This document shows positions 1-5,043 of a stretch of DNA of 5,043 nt, piece by piece. Origin of the DNA: an uncultured Acidobacteriota bacterium (GTDB taxonomy: Bacteria; Acidobacteriota; Thermoanaerobaculia; UBA5066); the NCBI GenBank assembly GCA_937902605.1, contig CALFNC010000484.1, positions 1-5,043 on the forward strand, given 5' to 3'. The stretch's first letter is position 1, and every line of letters starts with the position of its first letter. The notes beneath the pieces were generated by a model that worked only from the letters and a program-made list of their open reading frames with translations, was not told the origin of the DNA and did no database searches. Both the position numbers and the translations under genes were made by a program.

Positions 1-1143
1 GAACCGGTCGGCCTCGTGCTCGGTGTACCGTGTGAAGGCGAACACCGCGGGCGTCAGGACGAAAAAGACGAGGCCGAAGATGAGCGAGAGGAGCGGCAGC
101 GAGGCCACGTCCTGAAGGCTGTCGAATCCGAGGCGGCCCCTGAAGCGGGCGATCAGCCCATTGGCCGTCAGGTGCACCGCCGAGAGCCCCACGAGAATCA
201 GGAGGCTGATCAAGATGACGAGCTGGCGGACGTGCCCCAGGACGTAGTGCCCCATCTCGTGCCCCATCACGAAGAGGACTTCCTCCGGCTTCAGCTTCTT
301 GATCGTCGTGTCCCAGAGGACGATCTGCTTCGTCTGGCCGAACCCGTTCACGTAGGCGTTGACCGTCTTCGTGTCGACGCTCTTGTCGACCTCGTAGACC
401 TTCCCACCGCTGATGCCGGCCCGGTCGGCGAGCGCGAGGATCTTCTGCTCGAGCGCCTTGTCCTTCATTGGCCCGAACTTGTTGAAGAGCGGGTCGATGA
501 AGACCGGCGAAATCATCTGGAGGAGGATGACGAGCGGCACGGCGGCGATCGCGGTGTAGAGCCACCACCTCTTCGGGCTCTTCTTTAGGAGGAGGTACGG
601 GATCCAGAGCGTGAGGGCGGAGAGGACGAGGCCGACGCCGAGCCCCTTGAACGCGTCGCCCCACCACTTCGAGGGGAGCTGGTCCGACAGCCCGTAAGCA
701 TGCGGCCGCGCGAAGCCGGTGCAGTAGGCCAGTGGGAGATCGATCACGAAGCCGACGAGACCGTAGAGGATGGCAAAGAAGGCGATCGTCAGAAACCATC
801 GCCCTCCCGACAACCGTAACGCCAGCGTCCGGATCCGCGCCGAAAAGCCAGTAAAGAGGATGACCAGCGGGACCGCGAACCCCCAGAGCGTCTCGACCAC
901 CCAGAGCTTGTTTCCGCTCCGGTAGTACTTCAGGGCCTTCTCGGTCGGCTCCGGAACGGGGACGGGACCTGTCTCGGCGGCCGGAGGACCCGAAAGTCCC
1001 GGCGCGGCCGGAGCGGCCGGCGCCACTGTGGAGGGAGCCGCCGGAGCAGGAGTCGCTCCGCCGGCGGCCGACTCCTGGGCAAACAGGAAGGCCGACCCCG
1101 CGAGAAGGGTGGCGGCGACGAGGGCGAAGGCTCTACTGCGCAT
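1..1143 (-). CDS. M48 family (Ste24/CAAX-protease-like) membrane zinc metalloprotease, C-terminus cut by window edge
   Basis: An integral membrane metalloprotease of the Ste24/M48 type, a family that cleaves membrane-associated or misfolded polypeptides at the inner membrane. The visible 381 residues start at ATG 1143-1141 (MRSRAFALVAATLL) with a probable signal peptide (about 1-22), followed by an Ala/Pro-rich linker (about 23-66). Hydrophobic segments follow at about 80-102, 117-140, 168-186, 194-216, 308-327 and 349-370. The zinc motif HEMGH is at 295-299 (H295 and H299 ligands, E296 catalytic base). The downstream EHEADRF at 375-381 supplies the expected third ligand, probably E377, with the conserved D379. 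The segment NAYVNGFGQTKQIVLWDTT at 262-280 is typical of the family just before HExxH. The frame is open to base 1, so a short C-terminal part (usually a few tens of residues) lies outside. It begins 23 bases after the stop of the preceding exported-protein gene, with a GGGAG ribosome site, so it is probably cotranscribed. The family call is firm; the substrate is unknown. Confidence 0.93.
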   Translation of the reverse strand, partial: MRSRAFALVAATLLAGSAFLFAQESAAGGATPAPAAPSTVAPAAPAAPGLSGPPAAETGPVPVPEPTEKALKYYRSGNKLWVVETLWGFAVPLVILFTGFSARIRTLALRLSGGRWFLTIAFFAILYGLVGFVIDLPLAYCTGFARPHAYGLSDQLPSKWWGDAFKGLGVGLVLSALTLWIPYLLLKKSPKRWWLYTAIAAVPLVILLQMISPVFIDPLFNKFGPMKDKALEQKILALADRAGISGGKVYEVDKSVDTKTVNAYVNGFGQTKQIVLWDTTIKKLKPEEVLFVMGHEMGHYVLGHVRQLVILISLLILVGLSAVHLTANGLIARFRGRLGFDSLQDVASLPLLSLIFGLVFFVLTPAVFAFTRYTEHEADRF

Positions 1144-1151
1144 TTTCCCGA

Positions 1152-1156
1152 CTCCC
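1152..1156 (-). promoter_or_regulatory. Ribosome binding site of the M48 protease gene
   Basis: On the minus strand GGGAG lies 8 bases before ATG 1143-1141, in the 23-base gap after the previous stop codon. It supports the chosen start, which also gives a good signal peptide. Confidence 0.6.
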
Positions 1157-1166
1157 GGCCCGGCCT

Positions 1167-1661
1167 CTACCGCGCCCGGCCGCCCCCGTCCGGTCCCCAC
1201 AGGTCCGCGCTGCCATTCCCGAATGTGAAGACTACAGACGCTATGCCGTACGGAGCCGGGTTCATGGAGGTCGACTGGACCTCTTGATCGCCATCCCAGA
1301 CCGCCAGCTTCCGGAAGGCGAGGACGCCCGCCTCCAGCCGAAGCCACGCCCCGGTCGCGACCCAGATGGAGGCCTCGGCTCCCGCCCGGAGGCCCGTCAT
1401 TCGGAGGTTCAGCTCGGACGGCTGGCCGGGAAACGCACCATCGTTGGCGATCCGGTAGAGGTTCCCATCCGCCCCGACGCGAAAACCGGCCACGAAGGAG
1501 GGGCTGACCTTCCCTTCCTCCACGGACCGCGACCCGAGCAGCGGGACGAGTTCCCATCCGGGGGCCATCTCCTGGGCGGAGGCCGGAGGGGCCATGAGAC
1601 CGAAAGGCAAGGCGAGCGAAAGGACGAGCAGAAGATCGCGGAGGCCGGCCAAGCGTCTCAT
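1167..1661 (-). CDS. Small exported protein of unknown function, possible outer-membrane beta-barrel
   Basis: A 164-residue protein that I do not recognise as a named family. It has a clear Sec signal peptide: basic start MRRLAGLR, hydrophobic core at about 10-24, and an ASA-QE cleavage site after A29. The mature part alternates polar and apolar residues in stretches that could be beta strands: about 55-71, 84-101, 105-122 and 138-147. The last of these (YGIASVVFTF) resembles the aromatic-ended terminal strand of small outer-membrane barrels. Here it is followed by a 17-residue Gly/Asp/Arg-rich tail, so a barrel fold is only a suggestion. There is no cysteine lipobox and no catalytic motif. 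The ATG at 1661-1659 is chosen because it starts the signal peptide and has a GGGGAG ribosome site. The frame is open far upstream, but that part lies antisense-like within the M20 gene and does not read as protein. It sits 50 bases after the M20 gene and 23 bases before the M48 gene, all on one strand. Confidence 0.78.
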   Translation of the reverse strand: MRRLAGLRDLLLVLSLALPFGLMAPPASAQEMAPGWELVPLLGSRSVEEGKVSPSFVAGFRVGADGNLYRIANDGAFPGQPSELNLRMTGLRAGAEASIWVATGAWLRLEAGVLAFRKLAVWDGDQEVQSTSMNPAPYGIASVVFTFGNGSADLWGPDGGGRAR

Positions 1662-1670
1662 GGACGCATT

Positions 1671-1676
1671 CTCCCC
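1671..1676 (-). promoter_or_regulatory. Ribosome binding site deciding the start of the small exported protein
   Basis: Minus-strand GGGGAG lies 9 bases before ATG 1661-1659. The reading frame has no nearby stop upstream, so this site together with the signal peptide fixes the start. A second ATG at 1669-1667 is in another frame and is too close to the site. Confidence 0.6.
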
Positions 1677-1711
1677 GGAGCTCGCCCGCCTCCGCGAGGA
1701 AAATCCCGCGT

Positions 1712-3220
1712 TCAGCCCACGGCGGCGAGCGCGGTGAGGTAGTCGACGAACGACTCGACCGCGCCATCGAAGCCGGCCACCTTCGGGTTCGCCGACTCGA
1801 TCACGTAGTACTCGTCCGGCGCGTGGGCGCCGTCCCCGTGCCCGAGACCGAAGTGCCCCGACGGGAGATGCAGCGGCTCGCCGGTGAAGACGCAGCCCGG
1901 GTACGAGCCGGCGTTCCGAGGCCAGAGGAGCGGGTCGAGGCCGGCCTTCCGGTAGACGGTGAACTCCGAACGGATGAGGGGAGCGTCGGCCGGGGAGGCC
2001 GTCGGGTCGTATCCGCCCGTCACGTTGACCTCGATGTCGCCGAACCCCTTCGCCGCGAGATGCGCCTTCAGCGCGGCAACCGCTCCTTTGTAGGTCATGT
2101 CGGGAACGAGACGCAGGTCGAGCTTCGCTACCGCCCGATGCGGCAGGACCGTCTTCCCGCCCGGGCCGGTGTAGCCCGCGACGAGCCCCTCGATGTTCAC
2201 GGTCGGCGCGAAGCAGAACCGCTCCAGCGCTTCCCGCCACGAGGCGTCGTGCGCCCAGCGTTGGACCCCCATGAGCCGCTTCGCCGTCGCCTCGTCGAGA
2301 CGGGCCGCCGCCGTGTCGAGCATCGCCTTCTCGGCCGCCGACGGCGCCTTCACGGCGACGGTGAGCCCTTCGATGGCCGGGTCGCCCTCCGGCGTGACGA
2401 GAGACGCGAGCGCCTGGACGAGGTGGAACGACGGGCTGTCCAGTCGCGCCCGGTTCGCTGAGTGGACGTCCTTCTTCGGTCCGCGGCCCCACTTCTCGCC
2501 GCTGGCGACCAGCTCCAGCTCGACGACCCCCTTCGCCCCGAGCGACACGACGACCGATCCGTCGGGGTCCTGTGCCGCCGACGGCATGAAGACCCCCATC
2601 GTCTTCGCGAGCGCCGCGGAGACCTCGGGCTTCGTCACGACCTGCCGGAAGTGAGGCGAGCCGATCTCCTCCTCCCCTTCTGCCACGAGCACGAGGTTCA
2701 CGGGGAGCCTCTTTCCTGCTCCCCGGAACGCGTGGAGCGCGGCGAGAAAGGCCGCCTGCGGGCCCTTTTGGTTCACCGCCCCCCGCCCCATGAGGACTTT
2801 TCCGACGCCTGCTTTGTCGACGAGCGCCGCGCCGAACGGGGGAGACGACCACTCCGACGCCTCGACCTGCTTGACGTCGTACATGAAGTAGACGCCGACC
2901 GTCCGCTTGGCCCCGGCGTCCAGCGTCGCGAAAACGCCCGGGTGCCCGTCGGTCGGCACGATCGCCCCCTTCTGGAACCCGGCCTCCCGGACGAGCTGGA
3001 CGAGCAGCTCGGCCCCCTCCTTCATCGCGCGGTTCTCGGCCGCGATAGCCGGCTGGCGGACCCAGTCCTGGAGCCGTTTCAGCGCCTCACCGTGGCGCTT
3101 CCTGACCTCAGTCTTCACGTCGATCGCGGGGTCGGCGGCCAGGGCAACGTCGGAGAGGGCGAGCGCGGCCGTCCCAAGGGCGATGGCTTCCAGGGCATCG
3201 CGGCGGGTGAGTGTCGTCAT
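1712..3220 (-). CDS. Exported M20/M25/M40-type metallopeptidase homologue with an altered metal site
   Basis: A complete 502-residue member of the M20 zinc peptidase superfamily (carboxypeptidase/dipeptidase/deacylase). The N-terminus TRRDAL (5-10) followed by a mildly hydrophobic stretch ending ALA (27-29) looks like a Tat signal, implying export of a folded enzyme. Family landmarks in order: YFMYDV (111-116) where M20 enzymes have GHxDV; W124 with PPF (127-129); GRGAVNQKG (145-153) where GRGxxDxKG is usual; EGEEEIGS (181-188) holding the catalytic base/ligand pair E184-E185; the dimerisation-domain DVHSAN (251-256) with H253; LDLRLVPD (367-374); and the C-terminal GDGAHAPDE (462-470) with ligand H466. 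So the first His ligand is M113, the bridging Asp is N150, and the Asp/Glu expected near 213-215 is absent. ATG 3220-3218 has an AGGA site 7 bases upstream. The superfamily call is firm. Peptidase activity and substrate are uncertain: it may be a divergent active subfamily or a non-catalytic relative. Confidence 0.92.
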   Translation of the reverse strand: MTTLTRRDALEAIALGTAALALSDVALAADPAIDVKTEVRKRHGEALKRLQDWVRQPAIAAENRAMKEGAELLVQLVREAGFQKGAIVPTDGHPGVFATLDAGAKRTVGVYFMYDVKQVEASEWSSPPFGAALVDKAGVGKVLMGRGAVNQKGPQAAFLAALHAFRGAGKRLPVNLVLVAEGEEEIGSPHFRQVVTKPEVSAALAKTMGVFMPSAAQDPDGSVVVSLGAKGVVELELVASGEKWGRGPKKDVHSANRARLDSPSFHLVQALASLVTPEGDPAIEGLTVAVKAPSAAEKAMLDTAAARLDEATAKRLMGVQRWAHDASWREALERFCFAPTVNIEGLVAGYTGPGGKTVLPHRAVAKLDLRLVPDMTYKGAVAALKAHLAAKGFGDIEVNVTGGYDPTASPADAPLIRSEFTVYRKAGLDPLLWPRNAGSYPGCVFTGEPLHLPSGHFGLGHGDGAHAPDEYYVIESANPKVAGFDGAVESFVDYLTALAAVG

Positions 3221-3227
3221 TGGCTGA

Positions 3228-3231
3228 TCCT
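3228..3231 (-). promoter_or_regulatory. Ribosome binding site of the M20 homologue
   Basis: Minus-strand AGGA lies 7 bases before ATG 3220-3218. It agrees with the start that gives the twin-arginine signal. Confidence 0.5.
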
Positions 3232-3278
3232 AGCCCAATCACGATGCCGTACCCCGCAAGACCGCGGCGTCACCCTCC

Positions 3279-3310
3279 GCCGGGCCATCCCGGAACGGAC
3301 GAGGCCCGGC
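3279..3310 (-). repeat. GC-rich inverted repeat after carA (weak terminator or RNA hairpin candidate)
   Basis: Two perfect 8-base arms, GGCCCGGC at 3303-3310 and GCCGGGCC at 3279-3286 on the plus strand, are separated by 16 bases. They could form a stem in the transcript 7 bases after the carA stop codon. No run of T follows on the minus strand, so this is not a standard intrinsic terminator. In such GC-rich DNA an 8-base inverted repeat can arise by chance. The remaining 97-base gap holds only the M20 ribosome site; I see no convincing promoter. Confidence 0.3.
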
Positions 3311-3317
3311 CGGCGCC

Positions 3318-4427
3318 TCACCGCTTCAGGGTCGTCGCGAACTCCTCGAACAGGACGTCGGAGTCGTGCGGGCCGGGGGCCGACTCGGGGTGGTACTGGA
3401 CGGCGAAGACCGGGCGCCCCTTTAGCCGGAACCCCTCGCAGGTGCCGTCGTTCAGGTTCCGGTGCGTCAGCTCGAGGATCGCCGGGAGCGAATCGGAGTC
3501 CACCGCGAACCCGTGGTTTTGCGAGGTGATGGAGACGTGGCCGCTCCTCACGTCCTTGACCGGGTGGTTGACCCCCCGGTGGCCGAATTTCAGCTTGAAG
3601 GTGGAAGCGCCGAGCGCGAGGCCGAGGAGCTGGTGGCCGAGGCAGATCCCGAAGAGCGGCCGGCCCGAGTCGACCAGCCTCGCGATCGTCCGCGCGGCCT
3701 CTGGGAGCGCCGCCGGGTCGCCCGGGCCGTTCGACAGGAAGAAGCCGTCGAAGGGCCGCGGAGGTGAGAGCAGCTCGTCGGCCGTCGCCGTCGCCGGGAA
3801 GACGGTGACGTCGAGGCCCGACGCCGTCAGCTTCCGAAGGATGCTCCGCTTGATCCCATAGTCGACGGCCGCCACCCGGGGTGCCCTCGGCCGCTCCGGG
3901 GCGAAGGCGTACGACGTCCGGGTGCCGACCTCGAGGGCGAGCGCCGCGCCGGCCATCTGGGGCTGCCGCAGGATCTGCTGGAGAAGGTTCTCCCGGTCGC
4001 GCCCGTCGATGGCCTCCGTGGAGACGGCGCCGCGCATCGCTCCCAGGGAGCGGAGGTGCCGCACGAGCGCCCGTGTGTCGATCTGGTCGATCGCCGGGAT
4101 CTTGGCGGAGCGGAGCGCCTCGCCCACCGTCCGCTTCCCGCGGAAGTTCGAGAAGCTCTTCGGGAAGTGGCGCGCGCAGAAGGCCGAGACCTGGATCCGG
4201 TCCGACTCGGCGTCTTCGCCGTTCACGCCGTAGTTCCCGATGTGGGAGGCGGTCATCGCCACGATCTGTCCCCGGTACGACGGGTCGGTCAACGTCTCCT
4301 GGTAGCCGGCCATCGCCGTGTTGAAGACCACCTCCCCGAAGGCGGTCCCTTCCGCGGCGGCCGAAAACCCCGGGAAGGCGCGGCCGTCCTCCAGCAGGAG
4401 GAGCGCCGCCCGTGACGCGACGCTCAC
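3318..4427 (-). CDS. carA: Carbamoyl phosphate synthetase small subunit (glutaminase)
   Basis: A complete 369-residue CarA, close to the usual 360-390. It hydrolyses glutamine and channels ammonia to the large subunit CarB, which makes carbamoyl phosphate for pyrimidine and arginine synthesis in the cytoplasm. The N-terminal small-subunit domain has [20 protein letters not shown] (30-49) and SHIGNYGVN (61-69). The C-terminal class I glutamine amidotransferase domain starts near VAAVDYGIK (185-193). It carries LSNGPGDP (231-238), the nucleophile elbow FGICLGHQ (259-266) with Cys262, GVNHPV (285-290), TSQNHGFAV (301-309), and QYHPES (344-349) with His346 and Glu348, so the catalytic triad is intact. 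The start is GTG at 4427-4425, preceded by a strong GGAGG and giving the normal CarA N-terminus. The open frame extends further upstream, but that part overlaps the DAHP synthase and does not resemble protein. The GTGA overlap with the DAHP synthase stop suggests translational coupling. carB does not follow; an M20 homologue comes next after 97 bases. Confidence 0.97.
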   Translation of the reverse strand: MSVASRAALLLLEDGRAFPGFSAAAEGTAFGEVVFNTAMAGYQETLTDPSYRGQIVAMTASHIGNYGVNGEDAESDRIQVSAFCARHFPKSFSNFRGKRTVGEALRSAKIPAIDQIDTRALVRHLRSLGAMRGAVSTEAIDGRDRENLLQQILRQPQMAGAALALEVGTRTSYAFAPERPRAPRVAAVDYGIKRSILRKLTASGLDVTVFPATATADELLSPPRPFDGFFLSNGPGDPAALPEAARTIARLVDSGRPLFGICLGHQLLGLALGASTFKLKFGHRGVNHPVKDVRSGHVSITSQNHGFAVDSDSLPAILELTHRNLNDGTCEGFRLKGRPVFAVQYHPESAPGPHDSDVLFEEFATTLKR

Positions 4428-5043
4428 ACGCTCCTCCCCACCGCGGCGGCAATGGGACCGATCTGCGCCATCAGCTCCCCGAAGAGCTCCGGCGTCAGAG
4501 CCTGGGGTCCGTCGGAGAGCGCCTCCTCGGGCCGGTCGTGGACCTCCACCGCGAGCCCGTCGGCCCCGGCTGCGATCGCCGCGCGCGACATCGGGATCAC
4601 CTTGTTCCGCTTCCCGGTCCCGTGCGACGGGTCGACCAGGATCGGGAGGTGGGAGAGGCGCTTGACGGCCGGGATGACCGAGAGGTCGAGCGTGTTCCGC
4701 GTGAAATCGCTGAAGGTCCGAATGCCGCGCTCGCACAGGACGACGTTCGGATTCCCCTCCGACAGGACGTACTCGGCGGCCAGGAGGAACTCCTCGAGCG
4801 TCGCCGCCATCCCGCGCTTCAGCAGAACCGGCTTGCCGGTCCGCCCCACGGCCTTCAGCAGCTCGAAGTTCTGCATGTTGCGCGCGCCGATCTGGAGGCA
4901 GTCGGCCCACTCCGCCACGAGGTCGACCGTGGCGGTGTCGAGCACCTCGGTGACGACCGGGAGCCCGGTCGCCTCGCGCGCGTGCGCCAGGATCCGGAGC
5001 CCTTCCTCGCCCAGCCCTTGGAATGAATATGGGGAGGTCCGCG
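4424..5043 (-). CDS. aroF: 3-deoxy-7-phosphoheptulonate (DAHP) synthase, type I beta; N-terminal part outside the window
   Basis: The C-terminal 205 residues of DAHP synthase, which condenses phosphoenolpyruvate and erythrose 4-phosphate in the first step of the shikimate pathway. The first full codon in the window is at 5041-5039, and the fragment begins with the family signature [11 protein letters not shown]. Numbering from there, further TIM-barrel landmarks are EVLD (32-35), IGARNMQN (51-58), VLLKRGM (72-78), CERGIRTF (103-110), DPSHGTGKR (137-145), EVH (166-168) and SDGPQAL (176-182). His140, Glu166 and Asp177 match the expected metal ligands; the fourth, a Cys in the N-terminal part, is not visible. 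The protein ends soon after the barrel (AAAVGRSV), so there is no C-terminal chorismate mutase domain. An N-terminal regulatory domain, as in the Thermotoga- or Bacillus-type enzymes, cannot be judged. The TGA at 4426-4424 overlaps the GTG start of carA by 4 bases, indicating an operon. The symbol aroF is used generically; the name aroG or aroA would also be seen. Confidence 0.96.
   Translation of the reverse strand, partial: RTSPYSFQGLGEEGLRILAHAREATGLPVVTEVLDTATVDLVAEWADCLQIGARNMQNFELLKAVGRTGKPVLLKRGMAATLEEFLLAAEYVLSEGNPNVVLCERGIRTFSDFTRNTLDLSVIPAVKRLSHLPILVDPSHGTGKRNKVIPMSRAAIAAGADGLAVEVHDRPEEALSDGPQALTPELFGELMAQIGPIAAAVGRSV
4433..4437 (-). promoter_or_regulatory. Strong ribosome binding site of carA, inside the DAHP synthase coding region
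   Basis: Minus-strand GGAGG (within GGGGAGGAG, 4431-4439) lies 5 bases before the GTG at 4427. It sits in the last codons of the upstream gene and decides the GTG start of carA. This arrangement is typical of reinitiation or coupled translation. Confidence 0.75.

Noticed and set aside
16..588. Plus-strand open frame of 190 codons at the left edge
   Set aside because: It lies antisense to the M48 protease, whose HEMGH and EAD motifs establish the minus frame; its charged composition is that of a shadow frame.
1662..2852. Upstream extension of the small exported protein's reading frame through the M20 gene
   Set aside because: The extension is a highly Arg/Gly-rich frame shadow of the M20 gene; only the last 165 codons read as a real protein with its own ribosome site and signal peptide.
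3227..3232. TAGGAT on the minus strand as a -10 promoter box for the M20 gene
   Set aside because: It overlaps the ribosome site only a few bases before the ATG, and there is no -35-like element at 16-18 bases upstream; the nearest TTGCGG is 21 bases away.
2462..3529. Plus-strand open frame of 355 codons opposite the M20 gene and the carA end
   Set aside because: It is antisense to two well-supported genes, its product is rich in Arg, Pro and Asp as expected from GC-biased antisense frames, and it shows no domain motif.
4428..4910. Upstream extension of the carA frame into the DAHP synthase gene
   Set aside because: CarA homology begins at the GTG at 4427. The extension overlaps conserved DAHP synthase sequence and has a low-complexity Arg/Gly-rich composition.
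1..5043. CRISPR arrays, tRNA/rRNA genes, insertion sequences, phage or defence genes
   Set aside because: I looked for repeated units, inverted-repeat ends, transposase or nuclease motifs and tRNA-like sequences and saw none. Genes cover nearly the whole window, with gaps of only 97, 50 and 23 bases.

Overview
The window is GC-rich (about two thirds G+C by eye) and tightly packed. All five genes I can support lie on the minus strand, so transcription runs from high to low coordinates. The strongest organism clue is only general: a high-GC, Gram-negative-type bacterium, suggested by a Tat-type exported enzyme and a small exported protein with beta-barrel character. Acidobacteriota or a similar soil or sediment lineage would fit, but that is an impression. 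No rRNA or phylogenetic marker is present to confirm it.

Layout in order of transcription: (1) 5043-4424, the C-terminal 205 residues of a type I 3-deoxy-7-phosphoheptulonate (DAHP) synthase, the first step of the shikimate pathway, with its 5' part outside the window. (2) 4427-3318, a complete carA, the glutamine-hydrolysing small subunit of carbamoyl phosphate synthetase. Its GTG start overlaps the DAHP synthase stop by 4 bases. (3) A 97-base gap (3317-3221) with a GC-rich inverted repeat but no T-tract. (4) 3220-1712, a 502-residue exported M20-type metallopeptidase homologue that lacks several residues which normally bind metal. (5) 1661-1167, a 164-residue secreted protein of unknown function, possibly a small outer-membrane barrel. 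(6) 1143-1, the first 381 residues of an M48/Ste24-type membrane zinc protease with an N-terminal signal peptide and an Ala/Pro-rich linker. It runs off the left edge.

The first two genes are housekeeping biosynthesis (aromatic amino acids; pyrimidine and arginine precursor) and look translationally coupled. The last three are separated by 50 and 23 bases and all encode envelope or exported products, so they may form a second transcription unit or continue the first. carB, the usual partner of carA, is not next to it here. I see no CRISPR array, tRNA, rRNA, insertion sequence or phage gene. The window is mostly ordinary; the most unusual item is the M20 homologue with an altered metal site.
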